Shown in pieces: positions 1 through 10,623 of a stretch of 64,000 nucleotides of DNA. The notes beneath the pieces are model-generated. The model did no database searches and was not told the origin of the DNA. It saw only the letters and a program-made list of their open reading frames with translations. This DNA comes from Cupriavidus basilensis (lineage in GTDB: Bacteria > Pseudomonadota > Gammaproteobacteria > Burkholderiales > Burkholderiaceae): the NCBI RefSeq assembly GCF_000832305.1, contig NZ_CP010536.1:4278001-4342000 (forward strand), in the 5' to 3' direction. The number at the start of each line of letters is the position of its first letter. Position 1 is the stretch's first letter. The position numbers and the translations under genes are program-made.

Positions 1-114
1 TCGCCAATATGGAAAAGCGGGCAGCGGCGTTCAAGCCGGCGTCGTAGTGTTGCGTGGCGCAGGCGCAGGCGCAGGCGGAGGTGCTTGGCGATCCGCGCCT
101 TGCGTCCTGCGCGC
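1..114. other. No supported gene at window edge
   Basis: This edge stretch lies downstream of the DUF2784 gene on the minus strand. It contains a short run of GCGCAG-like hexamers near 58-78. I see no frame with a recognisable protein; a neighbouring gene could end just outside the window. Confidence 0.4.
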
Positions 115-498
115 TCAGGCGTGCCGACGCGTTCGCTGGCGCCGCATCCGGCGATAGAGCGCCACGTAGACCGTCAGGTTGAGCGCCAGCACCACGGCGC
201 CAAGCCCCATCTGGATCTCGCGCGTGAGGCCCTCGGGATAGATCAGCGCCAGCACGTAGTGCTGCACAAAGTCCCCGCCATAGGCTTGCTGCCCCGCGCG
301 CTGGCGCAGCGCATTTTCCAGCGGCGTGAGCGGGCAGATCCATCCGCTCCACTCCACCACCACGCCCCAGGCCGCTGCCGGCAGATGCAGCCAGGCCATG
401 CGCGGCCAGCGCAACACCAGCAAACCGCCCAGCATGACGAAGACGATAAAGGCGAGGTGAACAAGGACGATCGCGTCCGCGAGCCACCCCGCCATCAT
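115..498 (-). CDS. DUF2784 family inner-membrane protein
   Basis: The product is 127 residues and hydrophobic, with three likely membrane segments (about residues 5-28, 33-50 and 95-115). The arrangement with a VEWSGWICPLTPLE stretch near residue 48 is typical of the DUF2784 family. The function of that family is unknown. The start codon overlaps the stop of the upstream LysR gene in an ATGA arrangement (495-498), so the two are probably translationally coupled. The C-terminus is a basic tail (RRMRRQRTRRHA). I am confident it is real and a member of this family, but cannot say what it does. Confidence 0.85.
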   Translation of the reverse strand: MMAGWLADAIVLVHLAFIVFVMLGGLLVLRWPRMAWLHLPAAAWGVVVEWSGWICPLTPLENALRQRAGQQAYGGDFVQHYVLALIYPEGLTREIQMGLGAVVLALNLTVYVALYRRMRRQRTRRHA

Positions 499-1412
499 CT
501 TCCTTGCCGCCCGGTCCAGTAGCCCGGCACCGCGAACGCCGCCTTCAGGTGCTCGATAAAAAAGCGGATCTTTGCCGGCACCGGACGCTGCTGCGGGTAC
601 ACCGCAAGGATGTCGTAATCCGGCAGCGCGTACTCATCCAGCACCGTGATCAGCTCCCCGCTCTCCAGCTGCGGCAGGATTTCCCAGGTGGAGCGCCAGC
701 CCAGCCCCAGGCTCTCGCCCGTCCAGCGATGCAGCAACTCGCCGTCGTTGCAATCCAGGTTGCCATTGACGCGCACCGTCACCGTCTTGCCGTCCTGCTG
801 GAAATACCAGCCGCGCTGCTGGCCTCCCTGCAGGTTGAACGCCAAGCAGTTGTGCTGCGCCAGGTCGTCCAGTGTCTGCGGCACGCCGTTGCGCGCGAAG
901 TAAGCCGGCGTGCCGCACACCACCCGCTTGTTGGTCGCCAGCTTGATCGCGACAAAGTTCGGATCGATGGCCCCGCCGATGCGGATGCCCACGTCATAGC
1001 CCTCGCGCACGAGGTCCACCACGCGGTCGGTCAGGTTGAAGGAAATCTGCACCTCGGGGTTCGCCGCCAGGAACGCCGGGGCATGCGGCGCCACATGCTT
1101 GCGCCCGAACGCCGCCGGTGCCGACACGATCAGGTGGCCGGTCGCCTTGTGCTTGCCCTCGGCGATCAGCATCTCGGCCCGGTCCAGGTCCGCCAGGGCC
1201 TTCTTGCATTGCTCCATGAACGCCGCGCCTTGCTCCGTCACCACAATGCGCCGGGTCGAGCGGTGGAGCAGCTTCACGCCGATGCGCGCCTCCAGCGCAT
1301 TGATGCGGCGCCCGATCATCACCGGCGTCACCCCCTGCGTCAGCGCGGCCGCAGCCATGCTGCCGTGTTCGACAACGGCGATAAAGGCTTCGATCTGTTT
1401 TAGCTTGTCCAT
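495..1412 (-). CDS. LysR-family transcriptional regulator
   Basis: This is a 305-residue LysR-type regulator with an N-terminal winged helix-turn-helix (about residues 1-60) and a C-terminal substrate-binding domain (about 90-295). The start at 1412 is chosen because an AGGAGA ribosome site lies just upstream; an open frame extends to 1445 but begins inside the leader. The protein resembles the CrgA/AaeR-like branch that recognises aromatic or redox-active ligands, but the ligand cannot be read from sequence. It overlaps the DUF2784 gene by four bases, so the pair is likely one transcript. The only other gene nearby, LysR at 1601-2539, is on the same strand upstream. Confidence 0.93.
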   Translation of the reverse strand: MDKLKQIEAFIAVVEHGSMAAAALTQGVTPVMIGRRINALEARIGVKLLHRSTRRIVVTEQGAAFMEQCKKALADLDRAEMLIAEGKHKATGHLIVSAPAAFGRKHVAPHAPAFLAANPEVQISFNLTDRVVDLVREGYDVGIRIGGAIDPNFVAIKLATNKRVVCGTPAYFARNGVPQTLDDLAQHNCLAFNLQGGQQRGWYFQQDGKTVTVRVNGNLDCNDGELLHRWTGESLGLGWRSTWEILPQLESGELITVLDEYALPDYDILAVYPQQRPVPAKIRFFIEHLKAAFAVPGYWTGRQGR

Positions 1413-1600
1413 GCTGTGTGTCTCCTGGGCGTCATTGTGGCGCATTTGGATGCGGCGGGCATGTGCTGGGGGCTATGGGGGCGATTCGGGTGGGGGTATG
1501 AGGAATGAGATATCCGGCGAGAGGCCCGGACCTGGAGTCTGCCCTCGGGCCATTCGTATCCGATCAGGCACTCGGGCGCCCGGACAATGCATCACTGCAC

Positions 1601-2539
1601 TCACCTGCCCGCACGCACCGCGGGCCGCCCGCGCGGCATCGTTTGCGCGCAGTGCCGTACCTCCTTGCTGAACTCGGCGCAGGCGTGGGTCATCAGGTCT
1701 TCCGATCGGTAGACGAGGAACACGCGGAACTCGGGTAGTTCGTCGCTGATCGGCAGTCGAATCAATGACGAAGCATCGAGCCGCAGCGGGCCGGTGCCGT
1801 CGAAGACAAAGTCGGACCACATGCTGATCAGGTCGGTGCGCGTGGCCAGCTGCAGGCCGAGCAGGTTGGAGGCGCTCTGCACCACGCGCTTGGGCATGTC
1901 GAGGCGGTGCAGCCGCATCACGCTGGCGAGCGGGCTGCCAGGGTCGTCGAGCGGGTCGAGGACGAGCCAGTCGGCATCGAGCAGCGGCCGCAGCCGGCGT
2001 ACCCGCCGCAGCGGATGGCCGGCGCGCACGGCCAGCGACATCCCGATGGAAAACAGCGGTTCCCACTGGAAGGCGCCGGTGCCGGGGCCGCTGTTGGTGG
2101 AGATCAGGCCGAGGTCGAGCCGGCCTTCGCGCAGGCCTTCGAGGATCTGTTGCGGGCGCAGCTCGAAGCCGCGCAGGCCGACGTTGGGAAAACGCTTGCG
2201 GAACGCGGCCATGGCGTCGGGCAGCGGACCGCTGGAGGCCACCGCGGTGAAGCCGATGTTGAGCTGCGCGTCGGCGTGGCCGCGAATGGCTTCGATGTCT
2301 TCCAGCGCATGCCGCAGTTCCTGCTCCACCAGGCTGGCGCGCTTGACCAGCGCCACGCCATAGGCGGTCAGGCTCACGCCGCGCACGGAGCGCGACATCA
2401 GGGTGACGCCGAGTTCGCGTTCCAGTTCGGCGATGGCTTTGGACAGCGCCGGCTGCGACACATGGAGGCTGCGCGAGGCCTCGTGGATGCTGCCGTGCTG
2501 GGCCACCGCCAGCAGGATGCGTAGTTGCTGCAGCTTCAT
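1601..2539 (-). CDS. LysR-family regulator divergent from MFS transporter
   Basis: A 312-residue LysR-type regulator. The N-terminal helix-turn-helix (residues 1-60, with HVSQPALSKAIAELE) is canonical and is followed by a substrate-binding domain. The start at 2539 has the purine-rich site AGAGGAAAAG upstream; the longer open frame to 2674 adds a low-complexity basic stretch and is rejected. It is divergent from the MHS transporter and M20 amidohydrolase at 2897-5477, the usual arrangement for a LysR gene that controls its neighbours. I infer that it senses the transporter's substrate or the hydrolysis product. The specific ligand is unknown. Confidence 0.93.
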   Translation of the reverse strand: MKLQQLRILLAVAQHGSIHEASRSLHVSQPALSKAIAELERELGVTLMSRSVRGVSLTAYGVALVKRASLVEQELRHALEDIEAIRGHADAQLNIGFTAVASSGPLPDAMAAFRKRFPNVGLRGFELRPQQILEGLREGRLDLGLISTNSGPGTGAFQWEPLFSIGMSLAVRAGHPLRRVRRLRPLLDADWLVLDPLDDPGSPLASVMRLHRLDMPKRVVQSASNLLGLQLATRTDLISMWSDFVFDGTGPLRLDASSLIRLPISDELPEFRVFLVYRSEDLMTHACAEFSKEVRHCAQTMPRGRPAVRAGR

Positions 2540-2744
2540 CTTGGCTTTTCCTCTTTTTATGTTCTTCCAGGCGCCCCGCAACGGTGCGCGCCGCCCCGCA
2601 GCCGTGCCCGAGCGCCGCTGGCGACACGACTGCGCGCACCCGGTGCTACGCCGCGAATGCCCATGGATACTCATGGCACAAGGCTTCTCGGTACTTGTAC
2701 CGATAGCGGCGCGACGGTGGTTATGACGGCGATGCCATTTGGTT

Positions 2745-2765
2745 ATCAGGATGAAAATATATGAT
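2745..2765. promoter_or_regulatory. Candidate LysR operator between divergent genes
   Basis: The AT-rich middle of the 357-base intergenic region holds ATCA, 13 bases, TGAT, a short interrupted dyad in otherwise GC-rich DNA. LysR regulators usually bind such dyads. The motif is short and could be chance. The rest of 2540-2896 holds nothing else I can support. Confidence 0.3.
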
Positions 2766-2896
2766 TTTTGGCTTGCCGTGTTTGCCTTAATACTTCATCG
2801 CCAGGGAGTCCCCACTTTCCCGCGATGGATGCCCGGCAAGCGCCAGCCTCCACGGCCCCCACCCCTACCCCCTCAACCAGTTCGTGGAGATCCGAC

Positions 2897-4210
2897 ATGA
2901 ACGATGCCACCCTGCCCGCGGCGCCCTCGCTGGCCCCTTCCCAGGCCACGCCCGCGAGCCCGGCGCGTCAGAGCCAGTCCCGCCTGATCGCCGCCTGCTC
3001 GATCGGCAATGCGCTCGAGATGTACGACTTCACCGTCTACAGCTTCTTCGCGTTGCTGATCGGCAAGCTGTTCTTTCCGTCCGACAGCGCATACGGCTCG
3101 CTGCTGCTGGCGGTGGCGACCTTCGGCATCGGCTTCGTGATGCGGCCGCTGGGCGGCTTCGTGATCGGCAACTACGCGGACCGCCATGGCCGCAAGGCAG
3201 CGATGACGCTGACCATCGGGCTGATGGTGATTGGCACGATGTGCCTGGCCTTCGCCCCGACCTACGCGGCCGCTGGCTTGTTCGGGCCGGTGATGATCGT
3301 GGCCGGACGCCTGCTGCAGGGCTTTTCGCTCGGCGGCGAGATTGGCGCCTCCACCGCCATGCTGATGGAGTCCGGCGGCATCAATGGCCGCGGCTTTCGT
3401 GTCAGCTGGCAGCTCGGTAGCCAGGGCATCGCGGCGACGCTGGGCGCGCTCACGGCCGCCATTCTCTATGGCGTGCTGCCGCAGGCGTCGCTGGAAAGCT
3501 GGGGCTGGCGCGTGCCCTTCGTGCTGGGCCTGCTGATTGCGCCTGTGGGGCTGTATATCCGCGCTCACCTGGACGAGACGCACACGGCCGAGGCGCACGC
3601 GCCCAGCCCGCTCGGCACGCTGTTCCGCGAGCATGGCGGCACGGTGGTCAAGGGCATCCTGACCATCATCGGCGGCACGGTCGGCACCTATCTGGTGGTG
3701 TATTTCATGCCCACCTACATGATCCGCGAACTGCATCTGCCGCCATCGCTGTCGCTGCTGTCGGGCTGCGTGACGGGTGTGGTGTGCCTGGTGATGTCGC
3801 TGGTGGCCGGCACGCTGGCCGACCGCTTGCCGCACCGCAAGCCGCTGGTGCTGGGCTCGATGGCCTTCACGCTGGTGTGCCTCTATCCCGCGTTCTGGCT
3901 GATGACCCATTACCCGAGCGTGCCGCTGGTGCTGTCGCTGTCCGCGTTGCTGACCGCCAGCGTCTACCTGGGCTCCACGCCGATGCTGCTGATGATGATG
4001 GAACTCCTGCCGGCCCATGTGCGCGCCAGCGGCCTGTCGGTGATCTACGCGGTTGGCGTGACGGTGTTCGGCGGCTCCTGCCAGTTCATCGTCACCTGGA
4101 TGCTGGCCAAGACCGGCAACCCGATGGCGCCCGCCTTCTACATGATGGCCTGTGGCGCGGTGACCATCCTCGCGGTGCTGACGATCCGCGAAAACGCCCA
4201 AGCGCATTGA
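2897..4210 (+). CDS. MHS-family (MFS) metabolite:proton symporter
   Basis: A 437-residue, 12-helix transporter of the metabolite:H+ symporter branch of the major facilitator superfamily (ProP/CitA/ShiA relatives). The first helix carries the family hallmark GNALEMYDFTVY and the loop between helices 2 and 3 has the RPLGGFVIGNYADRHGRK signature. Substrates of this branch are small organic acids, betaines or dicarboxylates. The start at 2897 follows a GGAGAT site; an open frame begins earlier at 2768 but without a ribosome site. It is followed 55 bases later by an M20 amidohydrolase and flanked by a divergent LysR gene, so it probably imports the conjugate that the hydrolase cleaves. Confidence 0.92.
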   Translation: MNDATLPAAPSLAPSQATPASPARQSQSRLIAACSIGNALEMYDFTVYSFFALLIGKLFFPSDSAYGSLLLAVATFGIGFVMRPLGGFVIGNYADRHGRKAAMTLTIGLMVIGTMCLAFAPTYAAAGLFGPVMIVAGRLLQGFSLGGEIGASTAMLMESGGINGRGFRVSWQLGSQGIAATLGALTAAILYGVLPQASLESWGWRVPFVLGLLIAPVGLYIRAHLDETHTAEAHAPSPLGTLFREHGGTVVKGILTIIGGTVGTYLVVYFMPTYMIRELHLPPSLSLLSGCVTGVVCLVMSLVAGTLADRLPHRKPLVLGSMAFTLVCLYPAFWLMTHYPSVPLVLSLSALLTASVYLGSTPMLLMMMELLPAHVRASGLSVIYAVGVTVFGGSCQFIVTWMLAKTGNPMAPAFYMMACGAVTILAVLTIRENAQAH

Positions 4211-4265
4211 GCGCTCCCCTCCTCTACCCGGCCAGGCCGGCCAACTTGCAGCAAAGGATAAACAC

Positions 4266-5477
4266 ATGACCCGCGAACCGACCCTGACGCCCTTCCAGCT
4301 GCTGCCGCACCTGCTGCCGGCGATCCAGATCGATGCCGAGACCTTTATCGGCATCCGCCGCCAGATCCACGCCCAGCCTGAGCTCGGCTTCGAGGTTGGC
4401 GCCACCAGCAAGCTGGTGGCCACCTTGCTGGAGAGCTGGGGCTACGAGGTGCACACGGGCATCGGCAAGAGCGGCGTGGTCGGGCAGCTGAAGCTGGGCA
4501 ACGGCAAGCGCCGCCTGGGCATTCGCGCCGACATGGATGCGTTGCCGGTCGTCGAGGCCACGGGCCTGCCGTATGCCAGCAAGATCCCGGGCAAGATGCA
4601 CGCGTGCGGCCACGACGGCCACACTGCCATCCTGCTGGCCGCCGCCAAGGCACTGGCGGATAGCCGCGATTTCGATGGCACCCTCAACCTGATCTTCCAG
4701 CCCGACGAGGAGAACCTCTGCGGCGCGCGCGCGATGATCGAGGATGGCCTGTTCGCGCGTTTCCCGTGCGATGCCGTGTTCGCCTTGCACAATATGCCGG
4801 GCGTGCCCGCCGGCACCTTCCGCGTGCTCCCCGGCCCGGTGAGCTTGTCGTCCGACGTGGCCGACGTGACCATCAAGGGCGTGGGCGGGCATGGCGCCAT
4901 GCCGCACCGCGCGCGCGATCCGATCGCGGCGTCCGCGGCCATCGTCACCGCGCTGCAGACGGTGGTGGCGCGCAATGTGGCGCCGGACGATACGGCCGTG
5001 GTATCGGTGGGCTTTATCCGTGGCGGCGCCACGCACAATGTGATTCCGGAATCAGTCACGCTGGGCCTGAACGTGCGCGCGGCGCGCCCGGAGACGCGCG
5101 CGCTGGTGGAGCAGCGCATCCGCGAGATCGTCAGCCTGACCGCGCAGGCGCACGGCGTGGAGGCGCACATCGACTATCGCCAGCTGACGCCGCCGATGGT
5201 CAACACACAGGCCGAAACAACGCTGGCGCAGCAGGTCTGCGCCGAACTGGTCGGCACCGACAAAGTCGTGACGCAAGCCCCCAAGGGCCTGAACGGCAGC
5301 GAGGACTTTGCGTGGATGCTGAACGAGGTGCCGGGCTGCTACCTGATCCTCGGCAACGGCGAAGGCGAGTTCGGTGGCTGCATGGTGCACAACCCGGGCT
5401 ACGATTTCAACGACCGGGTGCTGCCGCTGGGCGCGGCTTGCTGGGTCCGGCTGGCCCAGACCTACCTGGCGGGCTAA
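4266..5477 (+). CDS. M20-family amidohydrolase (hippurate hydrolase-like)
   Basis: A 403-residue cytoplasmic metallo-amidohydrolase of the M20D group (HipO/AbgB/IAA-amino-acid hydrolase type). Metal-ligand motifs are visible: MHACGHDGH near residue 111-119, FQPDEEN near 145-151 and the late MVHNPGYDFND histidine. These enzymes remove N-acyl groups from amino acids such as benzoyl-glycine. An AAAGGA site precedes the start. It probably forms a two-gene operon with the MHS transporter under the divergent LysR regulator, suggesting uptake and hydrolysis of an N-acyl amino acid. The exact substrate is not determined. Confidence 0.92.
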   Translation: MTREPTLTPFQLLPHLLPAIQIDAETFIGIRRQIHAQPELGFEVGATSKLVATLLESWGYEVHTGIGKSGVVGQLKLGNGKRRLGIRADMDALPVVEATGLPYASKIPGKMHACGHDGHTAILLAAAKALADSRDFDGTLNLIFQPDEENLCGARAMIEDGLFARFPCDAVFALHNMPGVPAGTFRVLPGPVSLSSDVADVTIKGVGGHGAMPHRARDPIAASAAIVTALQTVVARNVAPDDTAVVSVGFIRGGATHNVIPESVTLGLNVRAARPETRALVEQRIREIVSLTAQAHGVEAHIDYRQLTPPMVNTQAETTLAQQVCAELVGTDKVVTQAPKGLNGSEDFAWMLNEVPGCYLILGNGEGEFGGCMVHNPGYDFNDRVLPLGAACWVRLAQTYLAG

Positions 5478-5478
5478 G

Positions 5479-5591
5479 AGGCCATTTCAAAAAGACTCTG
5501 GCGTCGTTGCGCGGCCTTGGCCGTACCACTTGTACTGTCTGCGGCCGCGCGCCTAGCCAAAACCGCTTCGCTTCATTTTGAAACAGCCTCT
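5479..5591. repeat. Compound palindromic element between convergent genes
   Basis: The whole space between the M20 gene and the convergent membrane-protein gene is one nested palindrome. Its outer arms are GAGGCCATTTCAAAA (from 5480) and TTTTGAAACAGCCTC (to 5591), complementary at 13 of 15 positions. Inside are GCGCGGCC and GGCCGCGC arms around GTAC-CACTT-GTAC. The structure could fold in RNA from either strand or form a cruciform in DNA. It resembles REP/BIME-type dispersed elements; I see no second copy in this window. It may act as a bidirectional transcription end. Confidence 0.6.
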
Positions 5592-6513
5592 AAGGCAGCG
5601 CAGGCAGCGTGGGCGGACCCGCTGCTGCGTGGTCCGCGTGGTCCACTTGTGCCGCGGCATCCTCCTGCGGCGAGGCCGCGGCTGCATCCCCGAGCGCGCT
5701 TGCCTGGCGGACTTCGGGCGGTAACGGTGCCGGAGACGGGACTGCGGATGGGGCCGCTGCGATGGGTACGACGGCGGACACTGCCGATGCCGCCGCGCTC
5801 GGCGTCGGCGCCTTTTCCAACTGCGCGCTGATCTGCGCCGCTTCGCCAAGCACGTAGGCAAGCCGGCGCAACGGCCGGCTGACCTGCAATTGCAGGAAGA
5901 CCGCCAGCGCCGCGCCCGACACGAAGCCGAGGCCATAGAGCGACAGCAGCGGCAGCAGGCTGCCGCCTTTGCGCGGCAACTCGAGCAGGCCCGTAACCAG
6001 CGCCAGGGCGCCCGGGCTGACCACGATCAGCAGACCGACCGTCTTCGCCATGCCCTCCCACATCCGTAACTGCACCTCCACCCGCCGTGCCCTGGCGCGC
6101 AGCGCCTGGGCGGGGACGCGCGCCAGCGAGCGCAGCAGCGCGCTCTCCGCCTCATCGTGCCGGTCGACCTGGTCGGCCAGTGCCCCGAGCGGATCGCGCA
6201 GCCGGCGCGCCAGTGCCGGCAGGTGCGTGAGCAGCAGCGCCGCCAGCCCCGCCACGCTGCCGCCCAGCAGGCTGTAGACCAGCCGCGCCAGCCATGGCGC
6301 CGGCGTCTGCAGGATCTGGTACCTGGTGTACAGCACGGCGCCGGTCACTAGCAGCGCAGCCACCGAACAAGCCCAGAACAGCACCAGCAGGCCCCGCTGC
6401 AGCCGCATCAGGTTCATGGCGCTCGCGGGCGAACCGGCGGTATCGGATACGGCGCTCGGCTTGCGCTTGAGCGCGTCAAGCAGCTCGCGGGTGGGAGGGA
6501 GCCTGGTATGCAT
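5590..6513 (-). CDS. Hypothetical four-helix membrane protein
   Basis: I do not recognise a family. The 307-residue product has two pairs of membrane segments (about residues 37-62, 75-100, 160-185 and 190-215), separated by a charged, possibly helical cytoplasmic stretch. After residue 245 the sequence becomes a low-complexity Ala/Pro/Val tail ending with acidic and His residues. The start at 6513 is the first ATG with plausible protein composition; there is no strong ribosome site, and the extension to 6738 is very arginine-rich and unlikely. It is convergent with the M20 gene and divergent from gcl, with no obvious operon partner. Confidence 0.7.
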   Translation of the reverse strand: MHTRLPPTRELLDALKRKPSAVSDTAGSPASAMNLMRLQRGLLVLFWACSVAALLVTGAVLYTRYQILQTPAPWLARLVYSLLGGSVAGLAALLLTHLPALARRLRDPLGALADQVDRHDEAESALLRSLARVPAQALRARARRVEVQLRMWEGMAKTVGLLIVVSPGALALVTGLLELPRKGGSLLPLLSLYGLGFVSGAALAVFLQLQVSRPLRRLAYVLGEAAQISAQLEKAPTPSAAASAVSAVVPIAAAPSAVPSPAPLPPEVRQASALGDAAAASPQEDAAAQVDHADHAAAGPPTLPALP

Positions 6514-6736
6514 GGCGGTCAGGTTGGCGATAGATGGTTCCTGCGCCGTGCCTTGACACAGGTACTGGCGCGATACCCGCACATTGTCGCCATTTAGCGG
6601 GCTGCGGGGTGCGCGCCGTGGCCGTCGGGCGGGCTTTTCCCGCCATTTCCTACGTATCGTTGCCGTCACACAACGTATGTCAATGACACGCGCCAGACCA
6701 CGTCGGGCGGCCGTGTTTTCTGCCTCGGGCCTCCTC

Positions 6737-6759
6737 ATTCGATATCACGGGTATCGAAT
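6737..6759. promoter_or_regulatory. Perfect inverted repeat, candidate gcl-operon operator
   Basis: ATTCGATA and TATCGAAT form perfect 8-base arms around a 7-base spacer, 119 bases before the gcl start in the 364-base gap 6514-6877. No regulator gene is adjacent, so a factor acting in trans would be needed. Closer to gcl, CCCGC-TT-GCGGG at 6788-6799 can also form a small hairpin. I see no other feature in this gap. Confidence 0.5.
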
Positions 6760-6877
6760 CAACTGATCTCCCTTCCCTTTATCCCAACCCGCTTGCGGGA
6801 ATAGCATGGGCTCCAACAGTGATTCGCAGCCATCCATAGCCATTCACAAAACATCGCATCAACGATTGGAGACAGAC

Positions 6878-8653
<1,776 letters not shown>

Positions 8654-8670
8654 GCACGGCAGGCTGACAA

Positions 8671-8691
8671 GCGCGGGCCACGAGCCCGCGC
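8671..8691 (+). repeat. Intercistronic hairpin between gcl and hyi
   Basis: GCGCGGGC and GCCCGCGC form a perfect 8-base stem around the loop CACGA, 17 bases after the gcl stop. There is no T-tract, so it is not a standard terminator. It may stabilise the gcl part of the transcript. Confidence 0.6.
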
Positions 8692-8774
8692 GCAGCGCTG
8701 CATCCCCTGACGCGCCCCCCCAATCACCGCATCCGCGCGAGCGGAATCACAAGACAAGTCATCCGGAGACATCC

Positions 8775-9557
8775 ATGCCAAAACTTGCCGCCAACCTGAC
8801 CATGCTGTTCAATGAAGTGGCTTTCCTCGACCGCTTTGAAGCCGCCGCGCGCGCGGGCTTCCGCGGCGTGGAGTTCCTCTTCCCCTACGCCTTCCACGCA
8901 GACCAGATCGCCGACCGGCTCAACCGCTTCCAGCTCGACCTGGTGCTGCACAACCTGCCGGCGGGCAAGTGGGAAGCGGGCGAGCGCGGCATTGCCTGCC
9001 ACCCGGACCGCGTGAGCGAGTTCCAGGACGGCGTGGGCGAGGCGATCAAGTACGCCAAGGTGCTGGGCGTGCGCCAGCTGAACTGCCTGGTCGGCATCCA
9101 GCCGCAGAACGTCAAGCGCGAACAGGCGCAGGAAACACTGGTGGAGAACCTGCGCTTCGCCTCGCAAGCGCTGGGCGCCGAGCAGATCGACCTGCTGGTC
9201 GAGCCGATCAACACCTTCGACATCCCCGGCTTCTTCCTGTCGCGCACGCAGCAGGCGCTGGACCTGATCGCACAGGTCAACGCGCCCAACCTCTACGTGC
9301 AGTACGACATCTATCACATGCAGCGCATGGAAGGCGAAATCGCCGCCACGCTCAAAGCCAACCTGCCGAAGATCAAGCACGTGCAGCTGGCCGACAACCC
9401 GGGGCGCAATGAGCCGGGCACCGGCGAGCTGAACTACCACTTCCTGTTCCAGTGGCTCGATGAGATCGGCTACGGCGGCTGGGTCGGCTGCGAGTACAAG
9501 CCGCGCACGACCACCGTCGAAGGCCTGGGCTGGCGCGCGGCACACGGCGTGCAGTAA
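8775..9557 (+). CDS. hyi: Hydroxypyruvate isomerase
   Basis: A 260-residue TIM-barrel enzyme of the xylose-isomerase-like superfamily, close to the 258 residues of E. coli Hyi. It interconverts hydroxypyruvate and tartronate semialdehyde in the cytoplasm. The N-terminus (AANLTMLFNEVAFLDRF) and the metal-ligand segment LLVEPINTFDIPGFF near residue 138-152 match the family. A CCGGAGACATCC ribosome site precedes the start. Placement directly after gcl and before the tartronate semialdehyde reductase fixes the assignment. Confidence 0.96.
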   Translation: MPKLAANLTMLFNEVAFLDRFEAAARAGFRGVEFLFPYAFHADQIADRLNRFQLDLVLHNLPAGKWEAGERGIACHPDRVSEFQDGVGEAIKYAKVLGVRQLNCLVGIQPQNVKREQAQETLVENLRFASQALGAEQIDLLVEPINTFDIPGFFLSRTQQALDLIAQVNAPNLYVQYDIYHMQRMEGEIAATLKANLPKIKHVQLADNPGRNEPGTGELNYHFLFQWLDEIGYGGWVGCEYKPRTTTVEGLGWRAAHGVQ

Positions 9558-9608
9558 GCGGAACAGGCAAATCCACAAACATTCAACATCCCATCAAGGA
9601 GACATCAC

Positions 9609-10535
9609 ATGGCAAACCAACGCAACGTCGGATTTATCGGCCTGGGCATCATGGGCGCACCGATGGCGGGCCACCTGCGCGCGGCCGGCCACACGTTGTT
9701 CGTGCATGACGTGAACCCCGCGCCGCAAGCACTGGTCGACGCCGGCGTCACGGTCTGCACCAGCGCCGAGGAAGTGGCCAAGCGCGCGGACATCATCGTG
9801 ATCATGGTGCCGGACACCCCGCACGTGGAAGCCGTGCTGTTCGCCGAAAAGGGCGTGGCCGCCGCGCTCAAGGGCGCCGGCAAGCAAGCCGCGCACGGCA
9901 AGATCGTGGTCGACATGAGCTCGATCTCGCCGATCGCCACCAAGGACTTCGCCGCGCGCGTCAACAAGCTCGGCGCGGCCTACCTGGATGCACCGGTGTC
10001 CGGCGGTGAAGTGGGCGCGAAGGCCGCATCGCTGACCATCATGGTCGGCGGCCCGCAAGAATCGTTCGACGAGGTCAAGCCGCTGTTCGACCTGTTGGGC
10101 AAGAACGTGACGCTGGTCGGCGGCAACGGCGACGGCCAGACCACCAAGGTGGCCAACCAGATCATCGTGGCGTTGAACATCCAGGCCGTGTCCGAAGCGC
10201 TGCTGTTCGCCTCCAAGGCGGGCGCCGATCCGGCACGCGTGCGCCAGGCACTGATGGGCGGCTTCGCAGCTTCGCGCATCCTGGAAGTGCACGGCGAGCG
10301 CATGGTCAAGCGTACCTTCGATCCGGGCTTCCGCATCGAGCTGCACCAGAAGGACCTGAACCTCGCGCTGCAAGGCGCGAAGGCGTTGGGCGTGGCATTG
10401 CCCAACACCGCCACCGCGCAAGAGCTGTTCAATACCTGCGCCGCCAACGGTCTGGGCAAGCAGGACCACTCGGCACTGTGCCGCGCCATCGAGATCATGT
10501 CCAACCATGAGATCGCCAAGGGTGGCGCCAAGTAA
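9609..10535 (+). CDS. glxR: 2-hydroxy-3-oxopropionate (tartronate semialdehyde) reductase
   Basis: A 308-residue beta-hydroxyacid dehydrogenase that reduces tartronate semialdehyde to D-glycerate with NAD(P)H. The N-terminal Rossmann motif GFIGLGIMGAPMAGHLRAAG, the substrate motif DAPVSGGEVGA near residue 122-132 and the catalytic lysine in GDGQTTKVANQ near residue 180 are all present. AAGGAGAC lies before the start. Third gene of the gcl operon. Homologues are named glxR or garR; the gcl context favours glxR. Confidence 0.95.
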   Translation: MANQRNVGFIGLGIMGAPMAGHLRAAGHTLFVHDVNPAPQALVDAGVTVCTSAEEVAKRADIIVIMVPDTPHVEAVLFAEKGVAAALKGAGKQAAHGKIVVDMSSISPIATKDFAARVNKLGAAYLDAPVSGGEVGAKAASLTIMVGGPQESFDEVKPLFDLLGKNVTLVGGNGDGQTTKVANQIIVALNIQAVSEALLFASKAGADPARVRQALMGGFAASRILEVHGERMVKRTFDPGFRIELHQKDLNLALQGAKALGVALPNTATAQELFNTCAANGLGKQDHSALCRAIEIMSNHEIAKGGAK

Positions 10536-10552
10536 GCCAGCAGCACCATCAC

Positions 10553-10600
10553 GGCCTGCCTTGGCAGGCCAGTATCACTCCCGGCAGCTTGCGGCCGGGA
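10553..10600 (+). repeat. Two adjacent hairpins between glxR and ttuD
   Basis: GGCCTGCC-TT-GGCAGGCC (10553-10570) and TCCCGGC-N8-GCCGGGA (10579-10600) are two perfect stems in the 88-base gap. No T-tract follows either. They may mark an RNA processing point or reduce translation of downstream genes. Confidence 0.55.
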
Positions 10601-10623
10601 ACGCAGCACTTCCGGATCCCGTC

